NCBI GenBank assembly: GCA_017522915.1
Contig: JAFWXX010000005.1
Location: 1 to 64,000 of the forward strand
Direction: 5' to 3'
DNA: 64,000 bases
DNA from: Bacteroidaceae bacterium
GTDB lineage: Bacteria > Bacteroidota > Bacteroidia > Bacteroidales > Bacteroidaceae
In this document: positions 27,762-37,257 of the stretch, piece by piece
Position numbering within the stretch: position 1 is the stretch's first letter
Layout of the letters: each line of letters opens with the position of its first letter
The notes under the pieces: model-generated
What the model was told of the DNA's origin: nothing
What the model saw: only the letters and a program-made list of their open reading frames with translations
The model's database searches: none
Position numbers and translations under genes: made by a program

Positions 27762-29456
27762 TTATTCAAATATCATCTCATTTACCGAAGCACCCGGAGG
27801 TGTCATCGGCATTACATTGGCCTCTTCCATTACTGCTACATGCAACAGGAAAGGCCCCGGTGCAGCAAGCATTTCTGCAATGGCATCATCGAGTTCGTCA
27901 CGCTCGACAACAAGACGTGACGGAATGCCGTAACCTTGCGCAATCAGAGCATAATCGGGATTCAGCATCGGAGTCCATGAATAGCGGTGATTGAAGAAGA
28001 GTTCCTGCCATTGGCGCACATTGCCAAGATAGTTGTTGTTAAGAAGAATTATCTTTACTGCAGTACCCTGCTCCATTATGGTACCCAACTCCTGTATATT
28101 CATCTGCATGCCTCCGTCACCGGTAAAAAGGCAGACTGTACGTTCGGGCATCGCAATCTTTGCACCGATGGCAGCAGGCAGGCCATAGCCCATTGTTCCC
28201 AGGCCTCCGGACGTAAGTATGCTATGGGGCTTTGTATATTTGAAATAACGCGCCGACATCATCTGGTTCTGCCCCACGTCGGTAACAAGTATTGCGCTGT
28301 TTGCTGTAGCCTCGCTCACTTTACGTGCAACCTCACCCATAAGCAGAGGACCGCTTCCCGGATTCAAAGCCTTTACCGTAACTTTCTCATGCTCTATTGC
28401 ATTATACCGTGCAAAGCTCTCAATCCACTCCTTATGCTCGGCTTTGTTCACAAGAGCCGTAAGAAGAGGCAGTACCTCCTTGCAATCGCCCACAATGGGT
28501 ACATCCACTGTTACATTCTTGTTTATCTCGGCATGGTCAATATCTATATGGACTATCTTAGCCTGCTTTGCGTATGTCGAGAGCTTGCCCGTAACACGGT
28601 CGCTGAAACGCATTCCTACAGCAATGAGCAAGTCGCACTCATTTGTATTGAAATTAGGACCATAATTGCCATGCATGCCCAGCATACCGACACAAAGAGG
28701 ATGGTCTGTAGGCAAAGCTGAGAGCCCCATGAGTGTACGGGCCGCAGGAATATCGGCTTTCTCGATGAAGGCCTTAAGTTCCTCATGTGCCTCACCCAGT
28801 TCGACACCCTGACCTACAAGAAGAAGCGGACGTTGCGACTCGTTGACAAGCCTTGCAGCCTCCTCTATGGCATTACGGGAAGGAGTGGGATAAGGTATGT
28901 AGCTGCGTACACAATCAACTTTTGCCGGCTCGTAGTCGAGCATTGCTACCTGAGCGTCCTTGTTGAAGTCAAGCACCACGGGACCGGGACGGCCACTACC
29001 TGCAATATAGAATGCACGAGCAACAGCCCATGCTATATCCTCAGGGCGACGTATCTGGTAACTCCATTTGGTAATAGGCTGTGTTATACCGACAAAGTCA
29101 ATCTCCTGAAATGCATCTGTACCCAACACCCCCGTACTTACCTGACCGGCTATAACCACGACCGGTGTACTGTCGAGCATAGCATCGCTTATGCCAGTAA
29201 GCGTATTTGTCGCACCCGGACCGCTGGTAACGATGCTTACGCCTACCTTTCCTGAGCTGCGTGCATAACCCTGTGCGGCATGAACAGCACCCTGCTCGTG
29301 GCGTACAAGTACGTTGCGGAAATCATTGCGATGGTCGTACAAGGCATCAAATACCGGCATGATTGAACCGCCGGGGTAACCGAATATAGTATCTACCCCC
29401 TCGTTTATGAGTGAGCGCAAAAGAGCCTCACTGCCTGTTATTCTCTCTTTTCCCAT
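27762..29456 (-). CDS. ilvB: Acetolactate synthase large (catalytic) subunit
   Basis: 564 residues, thiamine-diphosphate enzyme. It condenses two pyruvates to acetolactate, or pyruvate with 2-oxobutyrate. Visible motifs are FGYPGGSIMPVFDAL, the catalytic Glu in VRHEQGAVHAAQGYAR, GPGATNTLTGI, the FAD-binding middle domain, and the TPP/Mg motif TGDGGMQMNIQEL ending in LNNNYLG. ilvD lies 5 bp upstream and ilvN directly downstream, so this is the core of the branched-chain amino-acid pathway. Confidence 0.96.
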   Translation of the reverse strand: MGKERITGSEALLRSLINEGVDTIFGYPGGSIMPVFDALYDHRNDFRNVLVRHEQGAVHAAQGYARSSGKVGVSIVTSGPGATNTLTGISDAMLDSTPVVVIAGQVSTGVLGTDAFQEIDFVGITQPITKWSYQIRRPEDIAWAVARAFYIAGSGRPGPVVLDFNKDAQVAMLDYEPAKVDCVRSYIPYPTPSRNAIEEAARLVNESQRPLLLVGQGVELGEAHEELKAFIEKADIPAARTLMGLSALPTDHPLCVGMLGMHGNYGPNFNTNECDLLIAVGMRFSDRVTGKLSTYAKQAKIVHIDIDHAEINKNVTVDVPIVGDCKEVLPLLTALVNKAEHKEWIESFARYNAIEHEKVTVKALNPGSGPLLMGEVARKVSEATANSAILVTDVGQNQMMSARYFKYTKPHSILTSGGLGTMGYGLPAAIGAKIAMPERTVCLFTGDGGMQMNIQELGTIMEQGTAVKIILLNNNYLGNVRQWQELFFNHRYSWTPMLNPDYALIAQGYGIPSRLVVERDELDDAIAEMLAAPGPFLLHVAVMEEANVMPMTPPGASVNEMIFE

Positions 29457-29461
29457 AGTTG

Positions 29462-31264
29462 TCAGTCTATTATTCTTATTCCACCCTTATCGGCCGAACT
29501 AACCATATTGGCATAAGCCTTGAGGCTCTTCGACACTACACGGTCACGTGTAAGGGGAAACATCTCACGCGCAGCAAGCTCCTCATCAGTAAGTTTGACG
29601 TTAATTGTACGCGCAGGTATATCAATCTCTATTATATCACCGTCACGAAGCTTGCCGATATTTCCTCCGGCAGCAGCTTCTGGAGATATATGTCCAATAC
29701 TCAATCCCGAAGTACCTCCGCTGAAACGGCCGTCGGTTATCAATGCACACTCCTTGCCAAGATGACGTGACTTTATATAAGATGTAGGATAAAGCATCTC
29801 CTGCATTCCCGGACCTCCCTTAGGACCTTCGTATATTATCACAACCACATCACCGGACTGTACTGTACCGCCAAGGATGCCCTCCACGGCGGCCTCCTGC
29901 GAGTCAAAGACACGGGCCTTGCCTGAGAAACGCCATATACTCTCATCCACACCGGCTGTCTTCACGACACAACCGTCCTGAGCTATATTCCCGAACAGTA
30001 TCGCAAGGCCTCCGTCGCGCGTATATGCATGTTCCAAAGAGCGTATGCAACCATTCTCGCGGTCGGTATCAAGAGTGTCGTACGTACACTCCTGCGCACC
30101 CATTGTATTGCAGAACACATTGGCCGGAGCTGTACTGTATATGCGCTTTGCCTCTTCATCTATACTATCTCCAGTAATGGAATATCTTTCAATGTCACCT
30201 GCCAATGTAGCTCCGTTGACACGTTTGACTGCAGTATTGAGCAGACCGCCCTTGGCAAGTTCACCCATGATGCCGATGATTCCTCCTGCACGGCCGCAAT
30301 CCTGCACGCTGTACAAAGGTCCGTTAGGAGCCAGTTTGCATAGACAGGGGACCTTACGGCTGAGTGCATCGATGTCACTCATCTTGAAATCGACTCCTGC
30401 CTCCTGAGCTACAGCCAGAAGATGAAGTATCGTATTTGTAGAACCGCCCATTGCAATATCAAGTGTCATTGCGTTGAGGAACGCGTCACGCGTAGCTATA
30501 CTTCTTGGCAGAACGCTCTCATCACCTTCACCATAATACTTCATGGCATTCTCTACTATCTGCTTTGCAGCATCCTTTAGAAGCTGTACACGGTTACGGT
30601 GTGTTGCAAGTATTGTTCCGTTGCCCGGCAAGGAAAGGCCGATAGCCTCGGTCAGCGAGTTCATGGAGTTTGCAGTGAACATGCCCGAACAGCAGCCGCA
30701 GCCTGGACAAGAGCGTTTCTCAATCTCTGCAAGTTCCTCATCGCTTACAGAAGTGTCGGCAGCCTTTACCATTGCAATGACAAGGTCGAGATTCTCGTTC
30801 TTCCATGTACCCTTCTCCATAGGACCTCCCGAAACGAACACCGTAGGAATATTAAGCCTCATGGCAGCCATAAGCATACCGGGAGTTATCTTGTCGCAGT
30901 TAGATATGCACACAAGAGCATCCACCTTATGGGCATTGCACATATATTCGACGCTGTCGGCAATAATGTCACGCGACGGCAAGGAATAGAGCATTCCGTC
31001 GTGCCCCATGGCAATACCGTCATCTATAGCAATAGTATTGAATTCTGCCGCATAACAGCCGAGTCTTTCTATCTCGGCCTTTACAATCTGCCCGGCCTCA
31101 TGCAGATGAGTATGCCCCGGAACGAGTTGGGTGAATGAATTGGCAATGGCTATTATTGGCTTGCCGAACATCTCACGCTTCATGCCGTTGGCAATCCACA
31201 ACGCACGTGCGCCAGCCATACGGCGTCCTTCGGTACATTGCGCGCTTCTCAGTTGTATCTTCAT
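29462..31264 (-). CDS. ilvD: Dihydroxy-acid dehydratase
   Basis: 600 residues. It dehydrates 2,3-dihydroxy-isovalerate and 2,3-dihydroxy-3-methylvalerate, the third step of valine/isoleucine synthesis. Iron-sulfur ligands are visible: [11 protein letters not shown] (C123) and [16 protein letters not shown] (C186-C192). Mg-binding DDG (residues 81-83) and the C-terminal [20 protein letters not shown] motif are present. It is the first gene of the operon, behind a canonical promoter and a structured leader of about 130 nt. Confidence 0.96.
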   Translation of the reverse strand: MKIQLRSAQCTEGRRMAGARALWIANGMKREMFGKPIIAIANSFTQLVPGHTHLHEAGQIVKAEIERLGCYAAEFNTIAIDDGIAMGHDGMLYSLPSRDIIADSVEYMCNAHKVDALVCISNCDKITPGMLMAAMRLNIPTVFVSGGPMEKGTWKNENLDLVIAMVKAADTSVSDEELAEIEKRSCPGCGCCSGMFTANSMNSLTEAIGLSLPGNGTILATHRNRVQLLKDAAKQIVENAMKYYGEGDESVLPRSIATRDAFLNAMTLDIAMGGSTNTILHLLAVAQEAGVDFKMSDIDALSRKVPCLCKLAPNGPLYSVQDCGRAGGIIGIMGELAKGGLLNTAVKRVNGATLAGDIERYSITGDSIDEEAKRIYSTAPANVFCNTMGAQECTYDTLDTDRENGCIRSLEHAYTRDGGLAILFGNIAQDGCVVKTAGVDESIWRFSGKARVFDSQEAAVEGILGGTVQSGDVVVIIYEGPKGGPGMQEMLYPTSYIKSRHLGKECALITDGRFSGGTSGLSIGHISPEAAAGGNIGKLRDGDIIEIDIPARTINVKLTDEELAAREMFPLTRDRVVSKSLKAYANMVSSADKGGIRIID

Positions 31265-31272
31265 AATCCATT

Positions 31273-31305
31273 AAAATAAAGAAGCCTCCCCCAATAGAGA
31301 AAGGC
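31273..31305 (-). promoter_or_regulatory. Attenuator-like hairpin in the ilv leader
   Basis: On the minus strand GCCTTTCTC pairs with GGGGGAGGC (9 bp, with G-U pairs, 4-nt loop UAUU; 31305-31284) and is followed by TTCTTTATTTT (31283-31273), just before the ilvD ATG at 31264. Upstream in the leader, GTTCCCTGTAG can pair with CTGCAGGGGAAC, and GGCAT with ATGCC; the last pairing uses the 5' arm of the terminator-like hairpin. This suggests transcription attenuation or start-site masking. A short frame (MSCSMNDM) in the loop has no Ile, Leu or Val codons, so a classical leader peptide is not evident. Confidence 0.5.
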
Positions 31306-31399
31306 ATGTTCCCCTGCAGATGCCATTGCATATAGAACTACATGTCATTCATGCTACAACTCATTTGCTACAGGGAACTTCCGTTCAAATTCAAGAATG

Positions 31400-31431
31400 C
31401 AAAATTAACCCCTTTTTTCAGTTTATACAAA
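31400..31431 (-). promoter_or_regulatory. Canonical promoter of ilvDBN
   Basis: Minus strand: TTTG (31431-31428), a 20-nt spacer and TAATTTTG (31407-31400), a full match to the Bacteroidetes consensus. The start site is expected near 31393. Confidence 0.8.
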
Positions 31432-31488
31432 ATTATTTACACAAAAGAGGTGATAGCTGAGAAAATAGCAAGACCCTGCAGGTATTGT

Positions 31489-32538
31489 TTATCTCCACAA
31501 GAGCCTGTCACGAAGTATGACATATATGATTACAGGAGCTCCGATAATTGGGGTTATAGCACCTATAGGCAACAGACCGCCCTCTCCAGGAATCATGGTG
31601 AGAGAATTGCACAACAAAGCCATACAGCCGCCCAAAAGCATTGTAGCAGGCAAGAGTACTCTATGGTTATTGCTTCCGATTGACAAACGCGCCAAATGCG
31701 GCACGGCAAGCCCCAAGAAAGAGATAGGACCGCAAAAGGCTGTAACAACAGCTATAAGCAGCCCTGTTATCACTAAAAGAAGAAAGCGGGACAACCTTAC
31801 ATTTATTCCAAGGTTGCCGGCATAGGCATCACCAAGAAGAAGTGCATCTAGAGGCTTCATCATCAATAAAGAGCAGAAGAGAAGAACCGAGAGCAAGAAT
31901 GCGAAAAGGGGCAACTGCTCCATTGAGACTGCACTGAAACTTCCCATTCCCCATATAAGATATGAATGCACTCCCTCTGCGGTGGCAATGTAGTTCAATA
32001 TGGAGATGACCGAAGAGGTAAGATAACTTATTGCGACACCGGCTATAAGCAGAAACACCTTGTTCAGGAGCAGAGAAGAGAGAAAAAGAACGACAGCTAT
32101 TATAAGCATTGCTCCCATAAAGGCACCTGACAACATCGCTGCATGGCCGGCCATACCGAAATCCCCGATAGCGAATACGCCATGCGATAACAACATAACT
32201 ATTGCAACACCAAGACCTGCTCCACCGCTTATTCCCAATACCTCAGGACCGGCAAGAGGATTCCCGAACAGAGTCTGCAGCATAAGGCCCGCCACTGAAA
32301 TCGAAGCACCGGCAAGCAAGGCTGCAACAGCCTGCGGAAGACGTGTCTCAAGAATTATGTAGTTCCATGACTCACGTTCACTCTCGCCACCGGAGAGAAC
32401 GGCAAGGACATCCTTTGCAGGAATATCGACAGCCCCCCATATCATGTTAGCTACAAAAAGGAGTATAAGAAACATGAAGAGGAGCGGCAATGCAACTGTT
32501 TTCCTATCAGCGAAGCTTTTCATAATACTCTGTTTCAT
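31489..32538 (-). CDS. FecCD/BtuC-type ABC transporter permease
   Basis: 349 residues with about ten hydrophobic helices. Motifs of the iron/B12 permease family are present: RLPQAVAALLAGASISVAG near residue 68, NPLAGPEVLGISGGAGLG, and the C-terminal GLAVPHLARLSIGSNNHR coupling region. It would carry a siderophore, heme or cobamide across the inner membrane. It overlaps the upstream binding-protein gene by 32 bp; a start five codons later would shorten this to 17. No ATPase gene follows: the next gene downstream on this strand is ilvD, behind its own promoter. Confidence 0.92.
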   Translation of the reverse strand: MKQSIMKSFADRKTVALPLLFMFLILLFVANMIWGAVDIPAKDVLAVLSGGESERESWNYIILETRLPQAVAALLAGASISVAGLMLQTLFGNPLAGPEVLGISGGAGLGVAIVMLLSHGVFAIGDFGMAGHAAMLSGAFMGAMLIIAVVLFLSSLLLNKVFLLIAGVAISYLTSSVISILNYIATAEGVHSYLIWGMGSFSAVSMEQLPLFAFLLSVLLFCSLLMMKPLDALLLGDAYAGNLGINVRLSRFLLLVITGLLIAVVTAFCGPISFLGLAVPHLARLSIGSNNHRVLLPATMLLGGCMALLCNSLTMIPGEGGLLPIGAITPIIGAPVIIYVILRDRLLWR

Positions 32539-33628
32539 AATCGGTCAACAAATCGGGATGAAAAATTGCCACAAGCTCCTTAAGCAACCTTTCGGGATGG
32601 AAAGAAGTAGCCTCAAAGATATTGTTCCGGTGTGTATTGCATCCGTAGAGACTCCCAGCCTTAAAAGGCTTGAAATTGCCATAGCCGGCGAACTCCTCAA
32701 GAAGGGAGGATTTGCTCTTGTCGGTTGGAGAATTATACTTTATCAACCATATATCTGCATCCGCAGCCTTGTCCAGCACCACTTCATAGGAGAGAGGAAC
32801 CGAACCGCTGCCCTTGTATGACGAGAAGAGATAATCGGCACCGGCATCCTTGTAAAGCTGTCCCATAGTGCTCTCTCCGGCAGGCACATACCATGCAGAA
32901 CTGCTTTTGAGTTCGCACATCAGCGACGGGCGCACATCTGGGCCATTGGCAATCTCACGCAGGTGTTCGTATTCGCTGCATATATGCATGAACAGAGAAT
33001 CGCTTTCTTCAGCTTTGCCGAATAGACGGCCATAAAAACGCATCCATTCGGCACATCCCAAAGGAGATGTCTCCATATAATCGGCACACTCGACCAGAGT
33101 GAACGGCAGATTCTCCAGCTTGCCGTAACCGCCGTTTTCGTACGGCAACACAAATATCGCTTCTGGATTTACCTGCACAACCTTCTCACCGTTCACATTC
33201 AACGAACTTCCGCAATCCGTTATCTTACCGGCTGCAATGCCATCCCTTACGGGATCCGAATACATGTATTTCGCATCACAAACACCCGAAACGGCATCTA
33301 CAGCACCCAACTCTTCGAGAAGCGATGCATGAACACCCGAAAACAGGATTACTCTCTCCAAAGGAACACGCAACAAGCGGCCTTCAGGAACATTTTCGGG
33401 AACCGCAGAATCACGCGGTACAAGAATATAACGCTGAAGCACACCCTTGCCCCATGGATTTCTGACTTCGGCTACGGTATAGCCATCGCTCTCCACAACA
33501 CGAAGCAATGACGAGTGAGAAAAAGCAATCTCGCTACCGTTCACATCCGCCGTAACTGCTTTGTTGCACGACAACAGACACATTCCTATCAACGCAAACA
33601 ACAGACCGAAGAAAGTTCTTGTTCTCAT
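32507..33628 (-). CDS. ABC transporter substrate-binding lipoprotein (BtuF/FecB-like)
   Basis: 373 residues. A lipoprotein signal peptide ends LLSC (Cys20). The periplasmic binding protein type-II fold of the helical-backbone family is seen in VPLERVILFSGVHASLLEELGA, VNPEAIFVLPYENG and the long central helix PLGCAEWMRFYGRLFGKAEE. It would deliver iron complexes or cobamide to the permease encoded by the overlapping next gene. It lies 3 bp after the DAHPS/CM gene, in a dense run of same-strand genes. Confidence 0.88.
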   Translation of the reverse strand: MRTRTFFGLLFALIGMCLLSCNKAVTADVNGSEIAFSHSSLLRVVESDGYTVAEVRNPWGKGVLQRYILVPRDSAVPENVPEGRLLRVPLERVILFSGVHASLLEELGAVDAVSGVCDAKYMYSDPVRDGIAAGKITDCGSSLNVNGEKVVQVNPEAIFVLPYENGGYGKLENLPFTLVECADYMETSPLGCAEWMRFYGRLFGKAEESDSLFMHICSEYEHLREIANGPDVRPSLMCELKSSSAWYVPAGESTMGQLYKDAGADYLFSSYKGSGSVPLSYEVVLDKAADADIWLIKYNSPTDKSKSSLLEEFAGYGNFKPFKAGSLYGCNTHRNNIFEATSFHPERLLKELVAIFHPDLLTDYETEYYEKLR

Positions 33629-33631
33629 CAG

Positions 33632-34702
33632 CTACTTTATGTTCTTATTGATAATGGAGAGCTGCTGGCGTATGCTCTCTGAATGTATCGATTCAAAGAT
33701 TGCCTTAAGGGCATCGGCATCGAGCTTACCGTCTGCTCCGCCCTTAGCACACCGCTCCATTGCCTCATTATAGCGGAACGGCTGGAATACCGTCAAACCC
33801 TTCTCACGTTTGACCTCACCAATCTCACGCGCAATCTCCATACGTTTAGAAAGAAGACGTATGATCTCTTCGTCTATTGAGTCTATCTGTTTGCGGTATG
33901 AAGAGAAATCGGATGAAAGCATATCGGGAGAGCGGCGGACCAACTTTGAAAGAATTACTTTGAGCTCATCGGGAGTAACCTGCTGACGCGCATCGCTTAG
34001 AGCACATACCGGATTGCAGTGAGTCTCTATCATCAAACCGTCGAAGTTCAAATCCATCGCTTGTTGGGAGAGCATCATTATAAGTTCCCTTTTGCCGGCA
34101 ATATGGCTTGGGTCACATATTACAGGCAACAAAGGAAGACGGCGACGCAGTTCGATAGGCAGTTGCCACTGCGGGGAGTTGCGGAAGAACTTCTCTCCAT
34201 ACGAAGAGAAGCCTCTATGTATAGCACCCAGTTTCCTTATTCCGGAATTATACAACCTCTCAAAAGCACCTATCCATAGTTCTATATCGGGATTGACAGG
34301 ATTCTTCACAAGCACCGGAATATCGGCTCCACGCAAAGCGTCGGCAATCTCCTGTACTGCAAAAGGATTGGCTGTTGTCCTTGCACCTACCCATATCATG
34401 TCTATGCCGGCGGAAAGAGCCAGTTCTACATGCTCTGCTGTAGCGACCTCTATGGCTACAGACATCAGGAATTCGCGTTTCACCCTCTGCAGCCACGGCA
34501 ATGCTTCCTTTCCAATACCTTCGAAACAGCCAGGCCTTGTTCTTGGTTTCCATACACCGGCACGGAATATCGCAATACCGTTCTCCGAGAGCTTCGAAGC
34601 AACAGACATTACCTGTTCTTCACTCTCGGCACTGCATGGACCGGCAATTATGACCGGCGATTCAGAATTATCGAATATATCTATCCTTTCAATATCCATC
34701 AT
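33632..34702 (-). CDS. Bifunctional DAHP synthase / chorismate mutase
   Basis: 356 residues from the ATG at 34702, which overlaps the tatD stop codon by 4 bp; an in-frame start at 34771 would run back into tatD and adds an unrelated sequence. The N-terminal domain is a KDO8P-like DAHP synthase (PVIIAGPCSAESEEQV, GVWKPRTRPGCFEGIG, DPSHIAGKRE, METHCNP-type metal site). The C-terminal about 100 residues are an AroQ-type chorismate mutase (YRKQIDSIDEEIIRLLSKRM). It catalyses the first step of the shikimate pathway and the step towards prephenate. The fusion is typical of Bacteroidales and usually allows prephenate feedback. Confidence 0.93.
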   Translation of the reverse strand: MMDIERIDIFDNSESPVIIAGPCSAESEEQVMSVASKLSENGIAIFRAGVWKPRTRPGCFEGIGKEALPWLQRVKREFLMSVAIEVATAEHVELALSAGIDMIWVGARTTANPFAVQEIADALRGADIPVLVKNPVNPDIELWIGAFERLYNSGIRKLGAIHRGFSSYGEKFFRNSPQWQLPIELRRRLPLLPVICDPSHIAGKRELIMMLSQQAMDLNFDGLMIETHCNPVCALSDARQQVTPDELKVILSKLVRRSPDMLSSDFSSYRKQIDSIDEEIIRLLSKRMEIAREIGEVKREKGLTVFQPFRYNEAMERCAKGGADGKLDADALKAIFESIHSESIRQQLSIINKNIK

Positions 34703-35484
34703 CCGTTTATTTTTGGAAAAATGCGCATGGCATTGGCAGTCGTAACCTCCGCCACCCTTTCTACACTGCAACCGTACAATGTTGCCAGGAAGTGCGCTAT
34801 ATAAGGTATGTATGAACTTTCGTTGCGTTTTCCGCGATACGGTACAGGAGGAAGATAGGGCGAATCAGTCTCAAGCACAATTCTTTCAAGAGGAACAGAC
34901 GCCAATACTGCAGGCAAGAGCGATTTCCTGTATGTAACCACACCTCCAATACCTAAGCAGAAACCATCGAACGTGAGTAGCTTCCGCGCCTGCTCTTCAC
35001 TGCCGGAGAAACAGTGGAACACACCTGACAGACCCTTTGAACGGTAACTCTCCATTACAGAATAGAGTTCATCAAACGCACTACGGGAATGTATCGCCAA
35101 CGGCAACCCGGTTTCGGAAGCCCACTCTATCTGCTGCATGAGGGCATCGGTCTGTTCTCTTTTGCGGGTATCATCCCAATAGAAATCGAGACCGACTTCA
35201 CCTACAGCAATAAATTCACGGTTCTTCTTTAGGATTGCATAAATACGTTCCAGTACACTGCGGTAATTGTCATCGACCTCGGTAGGATGCAATCCTATCA
35301 TTGCGTGGCAGATACCGGGATATTCCCTACACATTTCCCGGATTGGTTCAATTGAAGATTCATCAATACAAGGAAGGCATAAATTTCTTACCCCAGCCGA
35401 CAATGCTCGTTCAACTGTTGCATTCCTGTCATCGTTAAACTCCTGAACAAACAGATGCGTATGTGTGTCTATGAATTCCGGCAT
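34699..35484 (-). CDS. tatD: TatD family metal-dependent hydrolase
   Basis: 261 residues, amidohydrolase-type TIM barrel. Metal ligands are visible in IDTHTHLF (H8, H10), the Glu of VGEVGLDFYWD, the His of LAIHSRSA and VFHCFSGS, and the Asp of LETDSPYLPPVPYRG. Family members are DNases or 3'-exonucleases involved in DNA repair. It lies 5 bp after an unknown gene and is translationally coupled to the DAHPS/CM gene. Confidence 0.92.
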   Translation of the reverse strand: MPEFIDTHTHLFVQEFNDDRNATVERALSAGVRNLCLPCIDESSIEPIREMCREYPGICHAMIGLHPTEVDDNYRSVLERIYAILKKNREFIAVGEVGLDFYWDDTRKREQTDALMQQIEWASETGLPLAIHSRSAFDELYSVMESYRSKGLSGVFHCFSGSEEQARKLLTFDGFCLGIGGVVTYRKSLLPAVLASVPLERIVLETDSPYLPPVPYRGKRNESSYIPYIAHFLATLYGCSVERVAEVTTANAMRIFPKING

Positions 35485-35489
35485 TAGAA

Positions 35490-36200
35490 TCAGAGCTCTT
35501 TTTTTGATTTGCGGTCAGGGCGTTCATAATATATCACACCATACTCCGCACACTTCTTTATACGCGCCTTGCCTTCAAAACCGGCAAACGCTTTCTCAAT
35601 TTCGGCCCAGGCCTCAAAAATAATCTCATCGGCCTCAAAACGCATATCCGAAATATTATGCAATGCATCCCCGGTCCTTTGCTGCAGCATCTGCTGCCTG
35701 TCGTACATCTCCTTGAACAGTTCAAACACAACAGACACCCTGCCCATTGTAGGGTTATATACCGGCACACCACCCTCGGCCTGACGACGGCGTTCCCCTT
35801 CCATAATCTTCAAGCCCCATTCCAACACAGCCGATTCAGAGAAGAGATTAGGAACGGTATCCTCATTCTCCGGCAAGCCGTAATACGGCCGCTTGCTACG
35901 GGCAATCTCACCACGCATTATAGACATGCTCAGAACCTGAATGAAGTGAGAGACATACATACGCGCCTTTTTCAATGCAGCTTCGTATGCTTCATTTCCT
36001 CGTTTTGAGGATTGCTCCTGCACACAACGCTTATACACACCGACCTCACGCGATAGATTTTCAAGCATATTCTTCGCACGGTAGTAGGTATTATGGGAAA
36101 GCACATTCGTGAACACACCATTATCCACACTGCTCTCTACAGCAGCTCTTAATGCGCGTATGCGTGCTTGGTCGGTTTTAGGCAGTCGGCGGTAAGGCAT
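35490..36200 (-). CDS. Conserved hypothetical helical protein
   Basis: 236 residues, no signal peptide, mostly charged helices; it starts MPYRRLPKTDQARIRALRAA and contains KKARMYVSHFIQVLSMSIMR and KRPYYGLPENEDTVPN. The end is basic (YERPDRKSKKEL). I do not recognise a named family, though proteins of this kind occur across Bacteroidales. It lies between the polyprenyl synthase (18 bp) and tatD (5 bp) and is clearly part of that operon. Confidence 0.7.
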   Translation of the reverse strand: MPYRRLPKTDQARIRALRAAVESSVDNGVFTNVLSHNTYYRAKNMLENLSREVGVYKRCVQEQSSKRGNEAYEAALKKARMYVSHFIQVLSMSIMRGEIARSKRPYYGLPENEDTVPNLFSESAVLEWGLKIMEGERRRQAEGGVPVYNPTMGRVSVVFELFKEMYDRQQMLQQRTGDALHNISDMRFEADEIIFEAWAEIEKAFAGFEGKARIKKCAEYGVIYYERPDRKSKKEL

Positions 36201-36218
36201 CCTTTATTCCTTTGAATA

Positions 36219-37193
36219 TTACAGGTTTCTGTTAAGAATTGAGTTGGCAAAAGCCTTAAGGTTCTCTTTTTTCTCTTCGGGGACCGAGATATTGGCAATG
36301 TACTCATCGCACTTTGCAAAAAGTGCCTGAATGCGGTTCTCGCAAATTTCCTTTACACCCAAAGCATTATAGATGCCTGTAAAATAGGCAATTTTTTCAT
36401 TCTCGTCGAACTCCTCTTTCTCCATCCACTCCTTCATCTCGGCCAATTGTTCAGGAGAAGCGAGGTTCATTGCTGTTATAAGAAGGAATGTCTTCTTGTT
36501 ACAACAGATATCACCGCCTATCTTCTTACCGAAAAGCGACTGGTCGGCATAGACATCAAGCAGGTCATCCTGCAATTGGAATGCCACTCCCATAGTCTCG
36601 CCATAGGCATATAGATTCTTAAGGTCCTCTTCTGGGGCACCGGCAAGCATGCCGCCCAACTTAAGGGATGCCGCCAGGAGAACAGATGTCTTGAGACGAA
36701 TCATTTCGAGATACTCCTCTTCCTTGACATCATTGCGTTTCTCAAAGCCAAGGTCATACTGCTGGCCGTCGCCAATCTCCTTTGCTGTTTCCGTAAAGAG
36801 CGCCAGCATCTCAGGAAGTTTTCCGGCCGGAACATGAGAAAAGAACTCGTATGCCAGCACAAGCATGGTATCTCCTGAAAGAATCGCCGCCGTATCACCC
36901 CATTTTGCACATACGGTAGGCTTTCCACGACGTATTGACGCACGGTCCATAACATCGTCATGTATCAATGTGTAGTTGTGGTATGTCTCCATAGCCACTG
37001 CCGGATAGAGAGCCTCTTCTACACTCTCCTTATATATATTATATGCAAGAAGGAAAAGTACCGGGCGCACTCTCTTGCCGCTCTGCGAGAGCGTATAGCG
37101 TATCGGTGCATACAGTTCACGAGGGTCTCTTTCGAATTCAAGATTTTCGATAAACCTGTTGACAATATCTCTTAGTTCTTCCCAATTATACAT
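36219..37193 (-). CDS. Polyprenyl diphosphate synthase
   Basis: 324 residues, trans-isoprenyl diphosphate synthase. The first Asp-rich motif is HDDVMDRASIRRGKPT (DDVMD, residues 79-83) and the second is FQLQDDLLDVYAD. It condenses isopentenyl diphosphate with allylic primers, giving chains such as farnesyl or geranylgeranyl diphosphate; exact chain length cannot be read from the residues before the first motif (YHNYTLI) with confidence. IspH, which supplies its precursors, is encoded at 39938-40810. It opens the six-gene run 37193-31489. Confidence 0.92.
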   Translation of the reverse strand: MYNWEELRDIVNRFIENLEFERDPRELYAPIRYTLSQSGKRVRPVLFLLAYNIYKESVEEALYPAVAMETYHNYTLIHDDVMDRASIRRGKPTVCAKWGDTAAILSGDTMLVLAYEFFSHVPAGKLPEMLALFTETAKEIGDGQQYDLGFEKRNDVKEEEYLEMIRLKTSVLLAASLKLGGMLAGAPEEDLKNLYAYGETMGVAFQLQDDLLDVYADQSLFGKKIGGDICCNKKTFLLITAMNLASPEQLAEMKEWMEKEEFDENEKIAYFTGIYNALGVKEICENRIQALFAKCDEYIANISVPEEKKENLKAFANSILNRNL

Positions 37194-37215
37194 AACAAAG
37201 CCTTTAAAGTAAAAA

Positions 37216-37241
37216 AAAGAGGCTGCGTCTGCAGCCTCTTT
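37216..37241 (-). terminator. Rho-independent terminator of tonB
   Basis: Minus strand: 11-bp perfect stem (AAAGAGGCTGC and its complement), 4-nt loop, followed by a run of T residues (37215-37211). It lies 16 bases after the tonB stop codon. Confidence 0.85.
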
Positions 37242-37257
37242 AATATTCTGTTTTCAA

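Noticed and set aside
31400-31431. T-box riboswitch in front of ilvD
   Set aside because: No T-box sequence or stem I layout is visible, and T-boxes are not expected in this phylum.
34703-34771. Longer start for the DAHPS/CM gene
   Set aside because: The added residues lie inside tatD and do not resemble the family; the coupled ATGA start is better.
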